Position numbers and translations under genes: made by a program. A stretch of DNA of 64,000 nt, taken from assembly GCF_002432345.1 (NCBI RefSeq), contig NZ_DJDT01000299.1:12365-76364 (forward strand), written 5' to 3'. The DNA is from Pedobacter sp. UBA5917 (GTDB lineage Bacteria > Bacteroidota > Bacteroidia > Sphingobacteriales > Sphingobacteriaceae). The notes beneath the pieces were generated by a model. It made no database searches, was not told the origin of the DNA, and saw only the letters and a program-made list of their open reading frames with translations. Shown here piece by piece: positions 44,736-55,671 of this stretch. Position 1 is the stretch's first letter; every line of letters begins with the position of its first letter.

Positions 44736-44839
44736 ATTGGGCATAATAGTAGATAAAATGAACAAAATGGTAGTTTTTGTACTACAATATTAACTTTTAT
44801 TTTGTTTAAATTTGGTTTATCCCAACAAGCCAACTTATT

Positions 44840-45016
44840 ATGATCCCATCCGAAGAATTAACCCTGGTTAAAAGCCGCTTATCCTGTCCGAAGTGCAAAA
44901 ACTTCGAAACTTACAGGGTACCGAGAGGTTTTATCTTTAAAACACTTATGCCATTTATCTCAGTAAAGAGATATAAGTGTTATAAGTGCTTTAACAAGTT
45001 TTACGTATTCAATTAA
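44840..45016 (+). CDS. 58-aa zinc-ribbon protein
   Basis: ATG 44840 to stop 45014-45016. LSCPKCKNFETYRV and YKCYKCFNKFYV give two CxxC pairs, a minimal zinc ribbon, separated by a basic aromatic segment. A perfect -7 box TAAATTTG lies at 44807-44814 and an intrinsic terminator follows, so it is an independent short gene. It comes right after the zinc GTPase; a role as a zinc-dependent small regulator is possible but unproven. Confidence 0.75.
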   Translation: MIPSEELTLVKSRLSCPKCKNFETYRVPRGFIFKTLMPFISVKRYKCYKCFNKFYVFN

Positions 45017-45042
45017 CCTCTATAAATATTGCAAACTCATTT

Positions 45043-45066
45043 AAGCCACTCATAGTGGCTTTTTTG
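45043..45066 (+). terminator. Intrinsic terminator
   Basis: AGCCACT / AGTGGCT with a CAT loop and TTTTTT, closing the zinc-ribbon transcript. Confidence 0.88.
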
Positions 45067-45083
45067 GCTATGGGCAAAACCTA

Positions 45084-45800
45084 TTACTTTAATAATACTG
45101 CTTGCTGCAATTTTTTAAATACGTATTCCTTATAACTCGCCCCTATCGGCAGTTCCTTTGTGCCAATTTCTATATCATAATTGGTAAAAGCACTTATTTT
45201 TTTCATGTTAACGATAAACGAGCGATGGATCCGCAAAAATTCTTTACCGCTAAGTTCTGTTTCCAGATCGCCGATTTTGTACTTCGCGGTAATCTTTCTA
45301 TCCGCACAATGGATGGTGATATAATCTTTTAAACTTTCGATATAAAGTACCTCATCTTTATTCAGGTTATGAAACTTGCCCCCTGCTTTGATATGGATAA
45401 ACTGTGCTTCCTTTCCCTTCAAATTTTCGATTTGATATATCGGGTTTTTTAACCTTAAATAACGGTCTACCGCCTTAAAAAAGCGGTCGAAAGTAATGGG
45501 TTTTAACAGGTAATCAATTAAATCGAGATCGTAGCCCTCAATGGCATATTCGCGGTAAGCCGTGGTAATAATTACAGCAGGTGGGTTTTTAAGGGTTTTT
45601 AAAAAATCAATCCCCGTAATCTGCGGCATTTTAATATCAAGGAACAGAAGATCTACAGGAGTGCTTCGCAATAGCTCCAGGGCCTTAATCGCATTAGAAC
45701 AGGTGCCCACAACCTCAAAAGTATCCAACAGCCTGATATGGTTCTGGATGAGCTGTATGGCCAATGGCTCATCATCAACTAAAAGACATCTCACTTTCAT
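45084..45800 (-). CDS. LytTR-family response regulator
   Basis: 238 residues. Receiver domain (1-120): LLVDDEPLA, phospho-Asp in DLLFLDIKMPQITG, Lys in YLLKPI. LytTR DNA-binding domain (about 135-238): YIESLKDYITIH, FLRIHRSFIVN. The start lies inside the 3' end of the sensor kinase gene (26-nt overlap), so the pair is coupled. Targets not identifiable here; no clear LytTR direct repeats seen upstream. Confidence 0.94.
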   Translation of the reverse strand: MKVRCLLVDDEPLAIQLIQNHIRLLDTFEVVGTCSNAIKALELLRSTPVDLLFLDIKMPQITGIDFLKTLKNPPAVIITTAYREYAIEGYDLDLIDYLLKPITFDRFFKAVDRYLRLKNPIYQIENLKGKEAQFIHIKAGGKFHNLNKDEVLYIESLKDYITIHCADRKITAKYKIGDLETELSGKEFLRIHRSFIVNMKKISAFTNYDIEIGTKELPIGASYKEYVFKKLQQAVLLK

Positions 45801-46890
45801 AACTTTGTTTTGATTTGATGATGTGGTTCTTCAGGTTGATGTGCAACAGTGCTACAAAAATATAATCGTGGGTTGAAATACTAAAATCATACAGATCAGG
45901 ATAAATCAGCTGTAGCTGTTTGGTAACATTGTTAATCCCGATCCTTCCATTTTCTTCACCATTGCCAGGGACAAAACTATTTGAAACCATAAACCTAAAA
46001 CGCCCCGCTATTAATTTCATGTCGATATTGATTACCGGGAGCCCAACATCTTCCCCTGCCCCATGCTTAAAAGCATTTTCTACCAGCGATAATAAAATTA
46101 ATGGCGCAATCATGCTTTCCTCATCAACCGAATGCGTAAAATTAACCTGTAAACGCTTGCCATACCTTAGTTGTTCGAGCTCTATATAATTTTTGATCAG
46201 GTTTATTTCAGCCGATAATGGTACATACATTCCATTACATCTATATAAAACGTGATCCAGTATTTCAGACAAACCTGCTATCGATCTCGAAGTGATTGGG
46301 GAATTGATGAGCGAAAGCGAATAAATGTTATTTAATGTATTAAATAGAAAATGTGGATTGAGCTGTGCCTTTAAAGCTTTCAATTCTGTTTCGGCCCTTT
46401 CTTTTTCAACAGAAAGCTGGTGCTGTTGCGCAATATATTGCGCTTTGATCAATTTGATGAAAGCAAATATCCAGGCGGCTGAAAAAGTTAAGGGAAAGTA
46501 ATGTGTAATAAGTTTGGGAATATCCATCATAATTTCAAGGATAGTTTCCTGTTCAAAAGGCGGTATTCTGATAATCGGTTCCAGAATATGAACAACTACA
46601 ATTCTTGCGCATACACAAATAACATAACTACCTGCAAAAAAATAAATTGCAACTGCATAATATTTCTTTGCCGAAATCAATCTTGGAATGATCACATAGG
46701 CCAAAAAATAGGAAGCAACAATAGTGAACGAGATATAAAAGGTATGTCTTACCAGAATGTTATAAAAATCACTATACTCCTGTATATCGTAACGGTTTAG
46801 GAATACAATAGTGGTAATGAGCCAAAAAATTATGTGGCTAAGGAACCGGTGCGCGGAACTGAACTTCGCTATCCTTTCTATCAGTGGCAT
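45775..46890 (-). CDS. LytS-type sensor histidine kinase
   Basis: 371 residues. Four N-terminal transmembrane helices (within about 15-155), then a coiled-coil-like linker and the HisKA-5/His_kinase domain: KAQLNPHFLFNTLNNIYSL holds the phospho-His, and LSLVENAFKHG with GIGINNVTKQL-like GRIGINNVTKQL forms the ATP site. Ligand unknown as no extra sensor domain is present. Cognate regulator is encoded at 45084. Confidence 0.93.
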   Translation of the reverse strand: MPLIERIAKFSSAHRFLSHIIFWLITTIVFLNRYDIQEYSDFYNILVRHTFYISFTIVASYFLAYVIIPRLISAKKYYAVAIYFFAGSYVICVCARIVVVHILEPIIRIPPFEQETILEIMMDIPKLITHYFPLTFSAAWIFAFIKLIKAQYIAQQHQLSVEKERAETELKALKAQLNPHFLFNTLNNIYSLSLINSPITSRSIAGLSEILDHVLYRCNGMYVPLSAEINLIKNYIELEQLRYGKRLQVNFTHSVDEESMIAPLILLSLVENAFKHGAGEDVGLPVINIDMKLIAGRFRFMVSNSFVPGNGEENGRIGINNVTKQLQLIYPDLYDFSISTHDYIFVALLHINLKNHIIKSKQSYESEMSFS

Positions 46891-47060
46891 TTACACAAAG
46901 ATACAATTCTCGACTGCTTGGTTAACCATTGTAGACGAATGCTCCAAAAATGCAGATGGATATGGGAGATAAGGATATGAATAGGTAAGACTATATCTTA
47001 ACTCAGCAACAAATTGGTCACGGATTCGCAGATTAACAGGTAGAATTACATCCCCCACCC

Positions 47061-47087
47061 TGTCATTCTGAACATACTGAAGAATCT
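47061..47087 (-). repeat. Short REP-like motif GTCATTCTGAACATACTGAA
   Basis: GTCATTCTGA...TGAAGAATC resembles a widespread Bacteroidota intergenic repeat end. It lies in the spacer 46891-47134, where an 88-codon frame is open but not convincing. Confidence 0.4.
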
Positions 47088-47134
47088 TTTTTAATGGAGT
47101 TATTTTTATATCGCAACCAATAGAAAAATCAATC

Positions 47135-47584
47135 TTAAGATGATTGAACAACTGCATTAAAAATTCGCTGCATTTTATTTTTCACATCTATTCCTCTCTG
47201 AATATTAAGTACAACAACAACAAGTGCAAAGGGAAAAACCATATAACCAATTAGAAAACACATCAATGCCAGAACAATTATTGCAAACAATGGTCCTGCG
47301 ATAGATACTGAAAATAGAAATTTCAAGCTTTGATGATGATTATTTTCAATGATTTCAAAGCTACCGCTGTTTATCCTTTCCCAGGTTTCAAAAGGACTTG
47401 CTTTTCTGCCCGCGTATTTATAATCTTTAAAGATGGTTTTATTGGGTAACCTACCTAAAATACTGTAGTCTAGCTTTTTTAACTCACCGGTGATACGGTG
47501 TTGAAGAATTTCGAGTGGTGCATCAACTTCCCGTTCTATCTTAAATTCAAGCCCAATGAAAAAAGCTTTTATTTTTAATTTCAT
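47135..47584 (-). CDS. Small membrane protein, unknown function
   Basis: 149 residues. A basic amphipathic first part (residues 1-85; FKIEREVDAPLEILQHRITGE) precedes one long or two short transmembrane segments (about 88-130) and a basic end. The front part might be a small soluble domain facing the cytoplasm. No family recognised. It lies 14 nt downstream of tyrS on the same strand. Confidence 0.65.
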   Translation of the reverse strand: MKLKIKAFFIGLEFKIEREVDAPLEILQHRITGELKKLDYSILGRLPNKTIFKDYKYAGRKASPFETWERINSGSFEIIENNHHQSLKFLFSVSIAGPLFAIIVLALMCFLIGYMVFPFALVVVVLNIQRGIDVKNKMQRIFNAVVQSS

Positions 47585-47598
47585 TGGGCCTGTAAATA

Positions 47599-48885
47599 TT
47601 ATTCGGCAATTAAAAGGAAGTAGTTTTTCTTTCCTTTTTGAACCACGATAAATTTATCGTTTATTAAATGATCTGTATTAAATACCTGAGCCATTTCAGC
47701 TACTTTTTCTTTATTTACAGAAACGCCTCCACCTTGAATGGTTTTTTTAGCCTCTCCTTTCGAAGGGAAAATTGCTGATTTTTCTGCGAACAAGGTAGCA
47801 GCATCGATACCAGCACTCAATTCTGACTTTAAGATATTGAATTGCGGAATACCTTCGAACATTTCTAATACCTGTTTCTCCGATAAACTTTTTAAAAACT
47901 CTAATGATCCGTTTCCGAACAAAAATTCGGATGTTTTAATGGCGGTCTCCAAAGCTTCAACCGAGTGGGTTTTAATGGTAATATCTTCAGCCAGGGCTTT
48001 CTGTAAAATACGCAGATGCGGTGCAGCATCGTGTTCTTTTTCTAAAGCCTCAATTTCTTCTTTATTTTTTAAAGTGAAAATACGGATCCATTTTTTCACA
48101 TCATCATCCGATGCGTTTAACCAAAACTGGTAAAATTTATATGGAGAAGTTTTTTCCGGATCTAACCAAACAGCACCACTTTCCGTTTTACCGAATTTGG
48201 TCCCATCTGCTTTTTTAATCAGTTGGGTTGTGATGGCATAAGCTGTTCCGGCATCTTTTCTTCTGATCAACTCCGTACCGGTAACAATATTGCCCCATTG
48301 ATCGGATCCACCCATTTGTACCAAACAGTTTTCATTTTTCCATAAATGATAAAAATCGTAACCCTGGATCAACTGGTAGCAGAATTCCGTAAAAGATAGT
48401 CCAGAATCACCCTCCAAACGTCTTTTAACGCTATCCTTGGCCATCATGTAGTTTACGGTAATGTGTTTACCTACATCCCTGATAAAGGTAAAAAGATTCA
48501 TATCCTTAAACCAATCGGCATTATTTACCATTACTGCACCATTGCCACCATCTTCAAATTTAAGGAACTTGGCCAATTGCTTTTTCATTCCTTTTAGGTT
48601 ATGCTCGATCATTTCGGGCGTTTGCAGGTTGCGCTCGTCGGATTTACCCGATGGATCGCCCACCATGCCGGTAGCACCACCAACCAGGGCAAATGGTTTG
48701 TGCCCGGCGTTTTGAAAGTGGATCAGTGTCATGATCTGCGTTAAGTGCCCAACATGCAACGAATCTGCAGTAGGGTCGAAACCGATATAACCAGATGTCA
48801 TACCTTCGTTTAACTTTTCCTCAGTATTCGGCATAATATCATGCAGCATGCCACGCCATCTTAACTCTTCAACAAAATTCGTCAT
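47599..48885 (-). CDS. tyrS: Tyrosyl-tRNA synthetase
   Basis: 428 residues, class I synthetase charging tRNA-Tyr. [16 protein letters not shown] contains the HIGH motif variant, [12 protein letters not shown] the tyrosine pocket and [12 protein letters not shown] the KMSKS variant (KFGKT). A C-terminal S4 RNA-binding domain is present ([19 protein letters not shown]). Strong promoter TTTG-N21-TATCTTTG upstream; transcript leader about 24 nt. Confidence 0.97.
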   Translation of the reverse strand: MTNFVEELRWRGMLHDIMPNTEEKLNEGMTSGYIGFDPTADSLHVGHLTQIMTLIHFQNAGHKPFALVGGATGMVGDPSGKSDERNLQTPEMIEHNLKGMKKQLAKFLKFEDGGNGAVMVNNADWFKDMNLFTFIRDVGKHITVNYMMAKDSVKRRLEGDSGLSFTEFCYQLIQGYDFYHLWKNENCLVQMGGSDQWGNIVTGTELIRRKDAGTAYAITTQLIKKADGTKFGKTESGAVWLDPEKTSPYKFYQFWLNASDDDVKKWIRIFTLKNKEEIEALEKEHDAAPHLRILQKALAEDITIKTHSVEALETAIKTSEFLFGNGSLEFLKSLSEKQVLEMFEGIPQFNILKSELSAGIDAATLFAEKSAIFPSKGEAKKTIQGGGVSVNKEKVAEMAQVFNTDHLINDKFIVVQKGKKNYFLLIAE

Positions 48886-48912
48886 TGTACAAACACTTTA
48901 ATAATGTGCGTG

Positions 48913-48945
48913 CAAAGATAAAATTTTAGCTTAGTTTAAAGCAAA
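48913..48945 (-). promoter_or_regulatory. tyrS promoter TTTG-N21-TATCTTTG
   Basis: Minus strand: TTTG (plus 48942-48945), 21 nt, TATCTTTG (plus 48913-48920), 28 nt before the tyrS start. Confidence 0.78.
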
Positions 48946-49032
48946 TTAGTTGGTTTTGTAAAACAGGTTTTATTGCGTTAATATTTTACCGTACAAACTT
49001 TACAACCCTAACAGAAAATATTACCTTGCAGC

Positions 49033-49710
49033 ATGAACTTCTTATCCCATTATTATTTCGATAGAACAAGTGAAAACGCCAATGTGGTAATGGGAACGGT
49101 TTTGCCGGATCTGATTAAAAATGCGGTAAAAGAAGCCAATTTATACCCGCAGAAAAACGAGTTTCTGTTTAAGGGGAACCCTGATGAAGAAAGTTTGCTA
49201 AGCGGCTGGAAAAGACATTTGGCTGTAGACCTGTTTTTTCATTCTTCCAATTTCTTTCTGGAAAAAACCACCGAACTTAAACAGCTTATTAAGCCTATTG
49301 TAGAAAATACTTTGGTAAGGCCTTCATTTTTGGCCCATATTGGTTTAGAGCTTTTGCTCGATCATTTATTGATCGAACATAATTTAATTCAGGTGCACCA
49401 CTTTTACGATAAACTAAACGCGGTAAAAAAAGAATCGTTGAGCGATTTCCTTGAACACTGTAAGCTAAAAGAACCAGAGGTATTTTTTAACTTTTTAGAG
49501 AAATTTATCAGTAGTAAATACCTGTTAAGCTATCAGCAGCTCGAAAACATCAGTTATGCGCTTAACAGGATTTGTATGCGCCTGTGGCCCGAAACATTGA
49601 ACGAAAAACAGCTCCAACAGCTTACGTTGGAACTAACTATTTTTAAAGAGATTTTACAAAAGGATTTTATGGATATTTTTAAAGAGATTGAAGGGAAGAT
49701 AAATTTGTAA
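49033..49710 (+). CDS. Acyl carrier protein phosphodiesterase (DUF479/AcpH-like)
   Basis: 225 residues. MNFLSHYYFDRTSENANVVMG, DLFFHSSNFF and LLDHLLIEHN are the conserved His/Asp positions of the AcpH family, an HD-like hydrolase that removes 4'-phosphopantetheine from acyl carrier protein. Reported enzymes are slightly shorter. The start codon lies only 4 nt after a TACCTTG box, so the mRNA may be leaderless. Substrate is inferred from the family. Confidence 0.82.
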   Translation: MNFLSHYYFDRTSENANVVMGTVLPDLIKNAVKEANLYPQKNEFLFKGNPDEESLLSGWKRHLAVDLFFHSSNFFLEKTTELKQLIKPIVENTLVRPSFLAHIGLELLLDHLLIEHNLIQVHHFYDKLNAVKKESLSDFLEHCKLKEPEVFFNFLEKFISSKYLLSYQQLENISYALNRICMRLWPETLNEKQLQQLTLELTIFKEILQKDFMDIFKEIEGKINL

Positions 49711-49717
49711 AGGCACC

Positions 49718-49793
49718 CGTCATCTCGACTGAAACGTAGTGGAATGGAGAGATCTAACTGGAGATAGGTCTCTCGACTCCGATCGAGAGGACG
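49718..49793 (+). repeat. Dispersed repeat, family 1, second copy
   Basis: GTCATCTCGACTGAAACG, AGTGGAATGGAGAGATCTA, then GATAGGTCTCTCGACTCCGA; same element as at 14271-14356 in opposite orientation. Confidence 0.7.
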
Positions 49794-49862
49794 ATGCGAC
49801 CGGTAATTTATTCTAATTAGTTTTTTTGTTTTCCACAGCATAAAACCCTTTCATCCTTTTTT

Positions 49863-49870
49863 TATATTTG
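49863..49870 (+). promoter_or_regulatory. ligA -7 box TATATTTG next to the start codon
   Basis: Perfect TAnnTTTG, only 3 nt before ATG 49874, so transcription should begin at or next to the start codon (leaderless mRNA). Confidence 0.6.
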
Positions 49871-49873
49871 TAG

Positions 49874-51886
<2,013 letters not shown>

Positions 51887-51896
51887 AAAAATGAAA

Positions 51897-52209
51897 GAAT
51901 GATTGAGTTTTGAATGATTGAATGCAGTAAGCAATCGTTCCGTTTAAAATTCAATAATTAAAAGTGAATGAATGATTGAGTTTTGAATGATTGAATGTAG
52001 TGAAGCATTTCAATCCCTCATTCAAAATTCAATAATTAAAAGTGAGTGAATGAATGATAGGGTTTTGAATGATTGAATGTAATGAAGCAATCATTCATTC
52101 AAAATTCAATAATTAAAAATTAAAAGTAAAAATGAGAGAGTGATTGAATGGTGAATGGTCGAATGTGGTAAAGCATTCATTCAGTCCCTCATTCAAAATT
52201 CAATAATTA
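51897..52209 (+). repeat. Four degenerate tandem repeats upstream of dapA
   Basis: The block AATTCAATAATTA recurs at 51948, 52026, 52103 and 52197, that is with 78, 77 and 94 bp periods. Each unit also carries TTTTGAATG...CATTCAAAA, which can fold into a hairpin. The last unit ends at the dapA start. No gene in 51887-52218. Confidence 0.82.
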
Positions 52210-52218
52210 TAAGTTAAA

Positions 52219-53106
52219 ATGAACAAATTTCAGGGTACTGGTGTAGCTTTGGTTACGCCTTTCAACACAGATGGATCAGTTGATTATAATGGCTTAAAAA
52301 ACGTGATTAATCATTTGGTAGACGGAGGGATAGATTACCTCGTTTCTTTAGGTACAACCGGCGAAACCGCTACAATGACCAAGGACGAGAAGAAGAAGGT
52401 GTGGGCCTATACTGCTGAAATTAACAATAACAGATTGCCTTTGGTTGCCGGAATCGGCGGAAACAACACTTTAGCAGTTGCCGAAGACATTAAAACATTC
52501 GACGCCACAGGTTATAGCGCTATTTTATCGGTTAGTCCGTATTACAATAAACCTACACAGGAAGGAATTTATCAGCATTACAAACATTTGTCTGAAATTT
52601 CTCCTTTAGATTTAATTTTATACAACGTACCTGGACGTACCGGAAGCAACATGAGTGCCGAAACCACCTGCAGATTGGCGCACGATTTTAAAAACATCAT
52701 TGCAACCAAAGAAGCGTCGGGCAGTTTCGATCAATTTAACCAGATTATGAGGGATAAACCCAAAGATTTCCTTTTAATCTCTGGTGATGATCCGGTTACC
52801 TTGCCTATGATTGCCTTAGGTGCATCTGGTATTATCTCTGTAATAGGAAATGCCCTACCTAAACAGTTTACTGAAATGGTAAACCTATGTTTGGACGGCG
52901 ATTATAAAGCAGCTTTACCTGCGCATTTAAGCTTAATCGAGTTTACCCGTTTGGCTTTTGCCGAAGGTAATCCGGCCGGGGTTAAAGCAGCCTTAAAACA
53001 TATCGGCATTTGTGGTGATACCGTTCGTTTGCCGTTGGTTAAAGCTTCTTCTGCCCTCGAACAATTAATTATCGCAGAAGTAGAAAAATTAAGTGTAACA
53101 GCTTAA
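52219..53106 (+). CDS. dapA: 4-hydroxy-tetrahydrodipicolinate synthase
   Basis: Condenses pyruvate and aspartate semialdehyde, first committed step of lysine and diaminopimelate synthesis. 295 residues. GTTGET at 45-50, Tyr135 in LILYNVPGRTG and Schiff-base Lys164 in IIATKEASG are in place, plus SPYYNKPTQEG. Typical tetramer-forming (beta/alpha)8 barrel. The upstream tandem repeats could modulate its mRNA. Confidence 0.97.
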   Translation: MNKFQGTGVALVTPFNTDGSVDYNGLKNVINHLVDGGIDYLVSLGTTGETATMTKDEKKKVWAYTAEINNNRLPLVAGIGGNNTLAVAEDIKTFDATGYSAILSVSPYYNKPTQEGIYQHYKHLSEISPLDLILYNVPGRTGSNMSAETTCRLAHDFKNIIATKEASGSFDQFNQIMRDKPKDFLLISGDDPVTLPMIALGASGIISVIGNALPKQFTEMVNLCLDGDYKAALPAHLSLIEFTRLAFAEGNPAGVKAALKHIGICGDTVRLPLVKASSALEQLIIAEVEKLSVTA

Positions 53107-53134
53107 TCATCTATCGATATTTTTAATTTATAAC

Positions 53135-53200
53135 CGTCACCCTGAATTTATTTCAGGGTCTTTCATGCCAAAAAGATGCTGAAATAAATTAAGCATGACG
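53135..53200 (+). repeat. Dispersed repeat, family 2, second copy
   Basis: GTCACCCTGAATTTATTTC, AGGGTCT, AAGATGCTGA and AGCATGACG; shares its first 26 bases with the element at 32203-32321. Confidence 0.72.
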
Positions 53201-53212
53201 ATTGTATAAGTA

Positions 53213-53250
53213 AAAACGCCTTTGAAAAATTTTCAAAGGCGTTTTGTTTT
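53213..53250. terminator. Intrinsic terminator between dapA and the acetyltransferase
   Basis: AAAACGCCTTTGAAAA / TTTTCAAAGGCGTTTT, long stem with T run on both strands, serving two convergent genes. Confidence 0.9.
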
Positions 53251-53251
53251 A

Positions 53252-53734
53252 TCATGCAATTAATTTATTTCTTCTTTCGAGTAACAGGTTATCCTGCCAA
53301 ACACCTTTTGCTTTACCTATCTTTTCACGGTAACCTACAACCCTGAACCCAGCTTTTTCATGGATTTTTAACGAGGCCGAATTCTGAAGGAAAATTCCTG
53401 CCTGCAGCATCCAGATTCCTTTTTTCTCACTTTCGGCAATCAAGGCATTTAACAGAGAAGAACCGATGCCCTGTCCTTTATAACCCTGTTTAACATATAC
53501 TTCGATCTCTCCTACCCCTCCAACATCATAATTGGCCATTACCGGCAAAAGGGCACACCAACCAACAATTTCCTTGTCTTGTAAAATTACAAATCTGCAG
53601 GCCTTGAGGTGTGATGAATCCCAGTCTTTCCACGAAATGTCCGGTCTTCTAAAACTTGCTGTACCTGTTTCAATTCCTTCCCGATAAATAGCACTGATTT
53701 CTTCCCAATCAGCAGAGCGCATAATTCTAATCAT
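53252..53734 (-). CDS. GNAT N-acetyltransferase (phosphinothricin acetyltransferase-like)
   Basis: 160 residues. GGVGEIEVYVKQGYKGQGIGSSLLNALI carries the acetyl-CoA-binding Q/RxxGxG/A motif, here GYKGQGIG; IHEKAGFRVVGYREKIGKAKGVWQDNLLLER is the Pat/YncA-type C-terminus. Family enzymes acetylate small amines such as methionine sulfoximine. The actual substrate is unknown. Confidence 0.88.
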   Translation of the reverse strand: MIRIMRSADWEEISAIYREGIETGTASFRRPDISWKDWDSSHLKACRFVILQDKEIVGWCALLPVMANYDVGGVGEIEVYVKQGYKGQGIGSSLLNALIAESEKKGIWMLQAGIFLQNSASLKIHEKAGFRVVGYREKIGKAKGVWQDNLLLERRNKLIA

Positions 53735-53905
53735 AGTTTAATCAATTTGGGGTTTATTAAGCTATAAAATCTATAGTTTATGTTTGTTTCATAAAATTAA
53801 CTAAACACAATGTTAATCGCATATTATACAGAAACAAGTTTGTCCTGTATTATAAATCAACACAACTATATAAAGAAAAGTACCAACTAAGGGCTTTTTT
53901 GTAAC

Positions 53906-53928
53906 AAAAACGTTAAATCAACGTTTTT
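53906..53928 (-). terminator. Terminator overlapping the stop of the fusion regulator
   Basis: AAAAACGTT / AACGTTTTT with a 5-nt loop; the stop codon (53918-53920) lies within the hairpin. Confidence 0.65.
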
Positions 53929-54901
53929 CTTTATCCAAGCTTTTGGCATATTCTACAGGGCTCATTCCTACCAGTTTTTTAAAAGCGCTGTAAAAGGCAC
54001 TTCTTGATGAAAAACCGGCACTGTAAGCGAGTGCCTCCAAGGTGAAATTCTGCATAATTTCATGATTGGCGATACTTTCCTTAATCCAGTTTATACGGTA
54101 ATGGTTAATGTAATCAATAAAGCTTTTATTGAAATAATTGTTAAGCACAATGGAAAGCCGATGGCTGCTAATGCCTATCCCCTGGGCAAGAGAATGGAGC
54201 CTGAGGTCCTTGTTACGGAATGATTGATGTTTATTCACAAAAACCTCTAACTTTTGGCCATATGCACTTAATTCTTCATTTTGATCGTTGTGAAGGGAAA
54301 AGCTTTTTTTGATAGATAAAAGCGTTGAAGGTTTAATGTTTAACAGCGATGCAACCAGCTCTAAAGGTAAGCGGTCTAAATAACCCGGATTGGTTTTGGC
54401 AAAATAAAGGTATCTTTCTTTGGCATTTCCAACCCTTATAATATGCGCCCGTTGCTGGGCATCTTTATAATATTTCTCTAAAACAACCCTGAAGATGTAA
54501 TTCAGCTCGAAATGATGGGCAAAAAGACGGTTAAGCTCATTATTATGCATGGCCAAAAGAGCAGAATCCTCTACAGCAACTACATATTCCTTCGAATAAT
54601 CGGAACCATGAAGTCCGGAAATGGAACTCACAAATTCATTTTCAACCGATATATAAGTGGTAATTTTTTTACCGTTGTGGGAGGTACAGCCCATTAATGC
54701 ACCTTTTACAATAAAATACATGTACTCACAAACCTCATTTTCTTTGAAAAGGATCTGCCCTTTTTTTACCTCAACCTTAAAAAGATGTTTTTCAAATTCG
54801 CTGATGAGTTTAGAATCAATAGGATGTATGCTGCGCATTACACCTGATAAAAGTCCGACATCTTCGCTATCTGCGCGGATATATTGCAAATTTTCTGACA
54901 C
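53918..54901 (-). CDS. Crp-like / AraC fusion regulator
   Basis: 327 residues from GTG 54901. Residues 25-125 form a cyclic-nucleotide-binding-type barrel (KKGQILFKENEVCEYMYFIVKGALM), residues 175-200 resemble the Crp helix-turn-helix (RLPLELVASLLNIKPSTLLSIKK) and residues 215-320 form a complete AraC DNA-binding domain (FTLEALAYSAGFSSRSAFYSAFKK; MSPVEYAKSL). Having both a Crp HTH-like stretch and an AraC domain in one chain is unusual. No ligand or target is evident. Confidence 0.85.
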   Translation of the reverse strand: MSENLQYIRADSEDVGLLSGVMRSIHPIDSKLISEFEKHLFKVEVKKGQILFKENEVCEYMYFIVKGALMGCTSHNGKKITTYISVENEFVSSISGLHGSDYSKEYVVAVEDSALLAMHNNELNRLFAHHFELNYIFRVVLEKYYKDAQQRAHIIRVGNAKERYLYFAKTNPGYLDRLPLELVASLLNIKPSTLLSIKKSFSLHNDQNEELSAYGQKLEVFVNKHQSFRNKDLRLHSLAQGIGISSHRLSIVLNNYFNKSFIDYINHYRINWIKESIANHEIMQNFTLEALAYSAGFSSRSAFYSAFKKLVGMSPVEYAKSLDKEKR

Positions 54902-55182
54902 TTAATACCGTTAATAATGTTAATTGTATTATATCCGTTTATGTTGATAAGACAGCTACGGGATATTCTCTTGAGAGCAGCTAGTGTTTTGTCGTTTTTT
55001 TTGCAATGGATGCCAAGTTTCAACAAGCATCGTTTTATGCTATTGAATTACCTAGTGTAATATACGGCTTGTAAATAAGAAAACGAGGGAATAAACACGA
55101 TGAAAGCTAATTTGTCTTATATATTTTACAGTTAAAATAATATTTGATATTTATACCGGTAGAAAACACAATATAAATTATG
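54902..55182. other. Non-coding spacer
   Basis: About 280 nt between the fusion regulator and the histone-like gene terminator. It holds the regulator's upstream region and an A/T-rich tract with many TATA-like stretches. The only frame is 11 codons at 55103 (MKANLSYIFYS), which I do not support as a gene. Nothing else recognised. Confidence 0.5.
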
Positions 55183-55212
55183 AAAAAAGCCCCAGGATGT
55201 ATCCTGAGGCTT
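55183..55212 (-). terminator. Terminator of the histone-like gene
   Basis: Minus strand: AAGCCTCAGGAT, ACA, ATCCTGGGGCTT then T run; 24 nt after the stop. Confidence 0.88.
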
Positions 55213-55235
55213 CGATAATTGAATATTTTGATAGC

Positions 55236-55412
55236 TTAAGCTTTGTTTTTGGTATCCTGTACTTCTAAACGGATTGCCTGGGCCAGGTTTTTTAAATCCT
55301 GCATACCTTTACGTACACGGGTACCAGCAGCGCTGTTACCTTTGTTATAAAATTTGTCGGCATCAGCTTCCAAAGCTGCCACTAAACTTTTTACTTCTTC
55401 GAATTTTTTCAT
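55236..55412 (-). CDS. Histone H1-like small basic protein (Hc1-like)
   Basis: 58 residues from ATG 55412 to stop 55236-55238. MKKFEEVKSLVAALEADADK and YNKGNSAAGTRVRKG followed by MQDLKNLAQAIRLEVQDTKN match the short histone H1/Hc1-like proteins common in Bacteroidota. It is mostly helical with basic patches and should be nucleoid-associated. It has its own terminator and is probably highly expressed. Confidence 0.85.
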   Translation of the reverse strand: MKKFEEVKSLVAALEADADKFYNKGNSAAGTRVRKGMQDLKNLAQAIRLEVQDTKNKA

Positions 55413-55620
55413 TTTTAATTAGATTTTTATGGTTCTTAGGTTTGACTTTTCTTTATATACTCTAATTTAAAGGGTTTGGTGAAATAAAAAAATTTTTGGA
55501 AGAATAAAAAATGGCCTTCTTTATCGTTTTTTTCCACATTTACAGTGTTTATACACATAACAGATGCAAAGACACAACACAACAGACTCATAATCAAATA
55601 ACTACAAAAAAGCTTTCAAT

Positions 55621-55654
55621 AAAAAAGCCCTTTAAACTGGTTTAAAGGGCTTTG
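55621..55654 (-). terminator. Terminator after the oxoamine synthase
   Basis: AAAGCCCTTTAAAC / TTTAAAGGGCTTT with T run on the minus strand, 18 nt beyond the stop. Confidence 0.88.
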
Positions 55655-55671
55655 TAATATTTTAATTGATC

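Noticed and set aside
46891..47157. 88-codon frame upstream of the sensor kinase
   Set aside because: It reads through an intergenic repeat motif (GTCATTCTGA...GAATC), overlaps the neighbouring gene, and shows no domain or signal; probably chance.
55052..55066. Extra GTGTA-type operator (TAGTGTAATATACGG)
   Set aside because: Spacing between half sites is 3 instead of 5 and the right arm does not match.
55103..55138. 11-codon frame MKANLSYIFYS
   Set aside because: Too short, no conserved context, and surrounded by random A/T-rich sequence.
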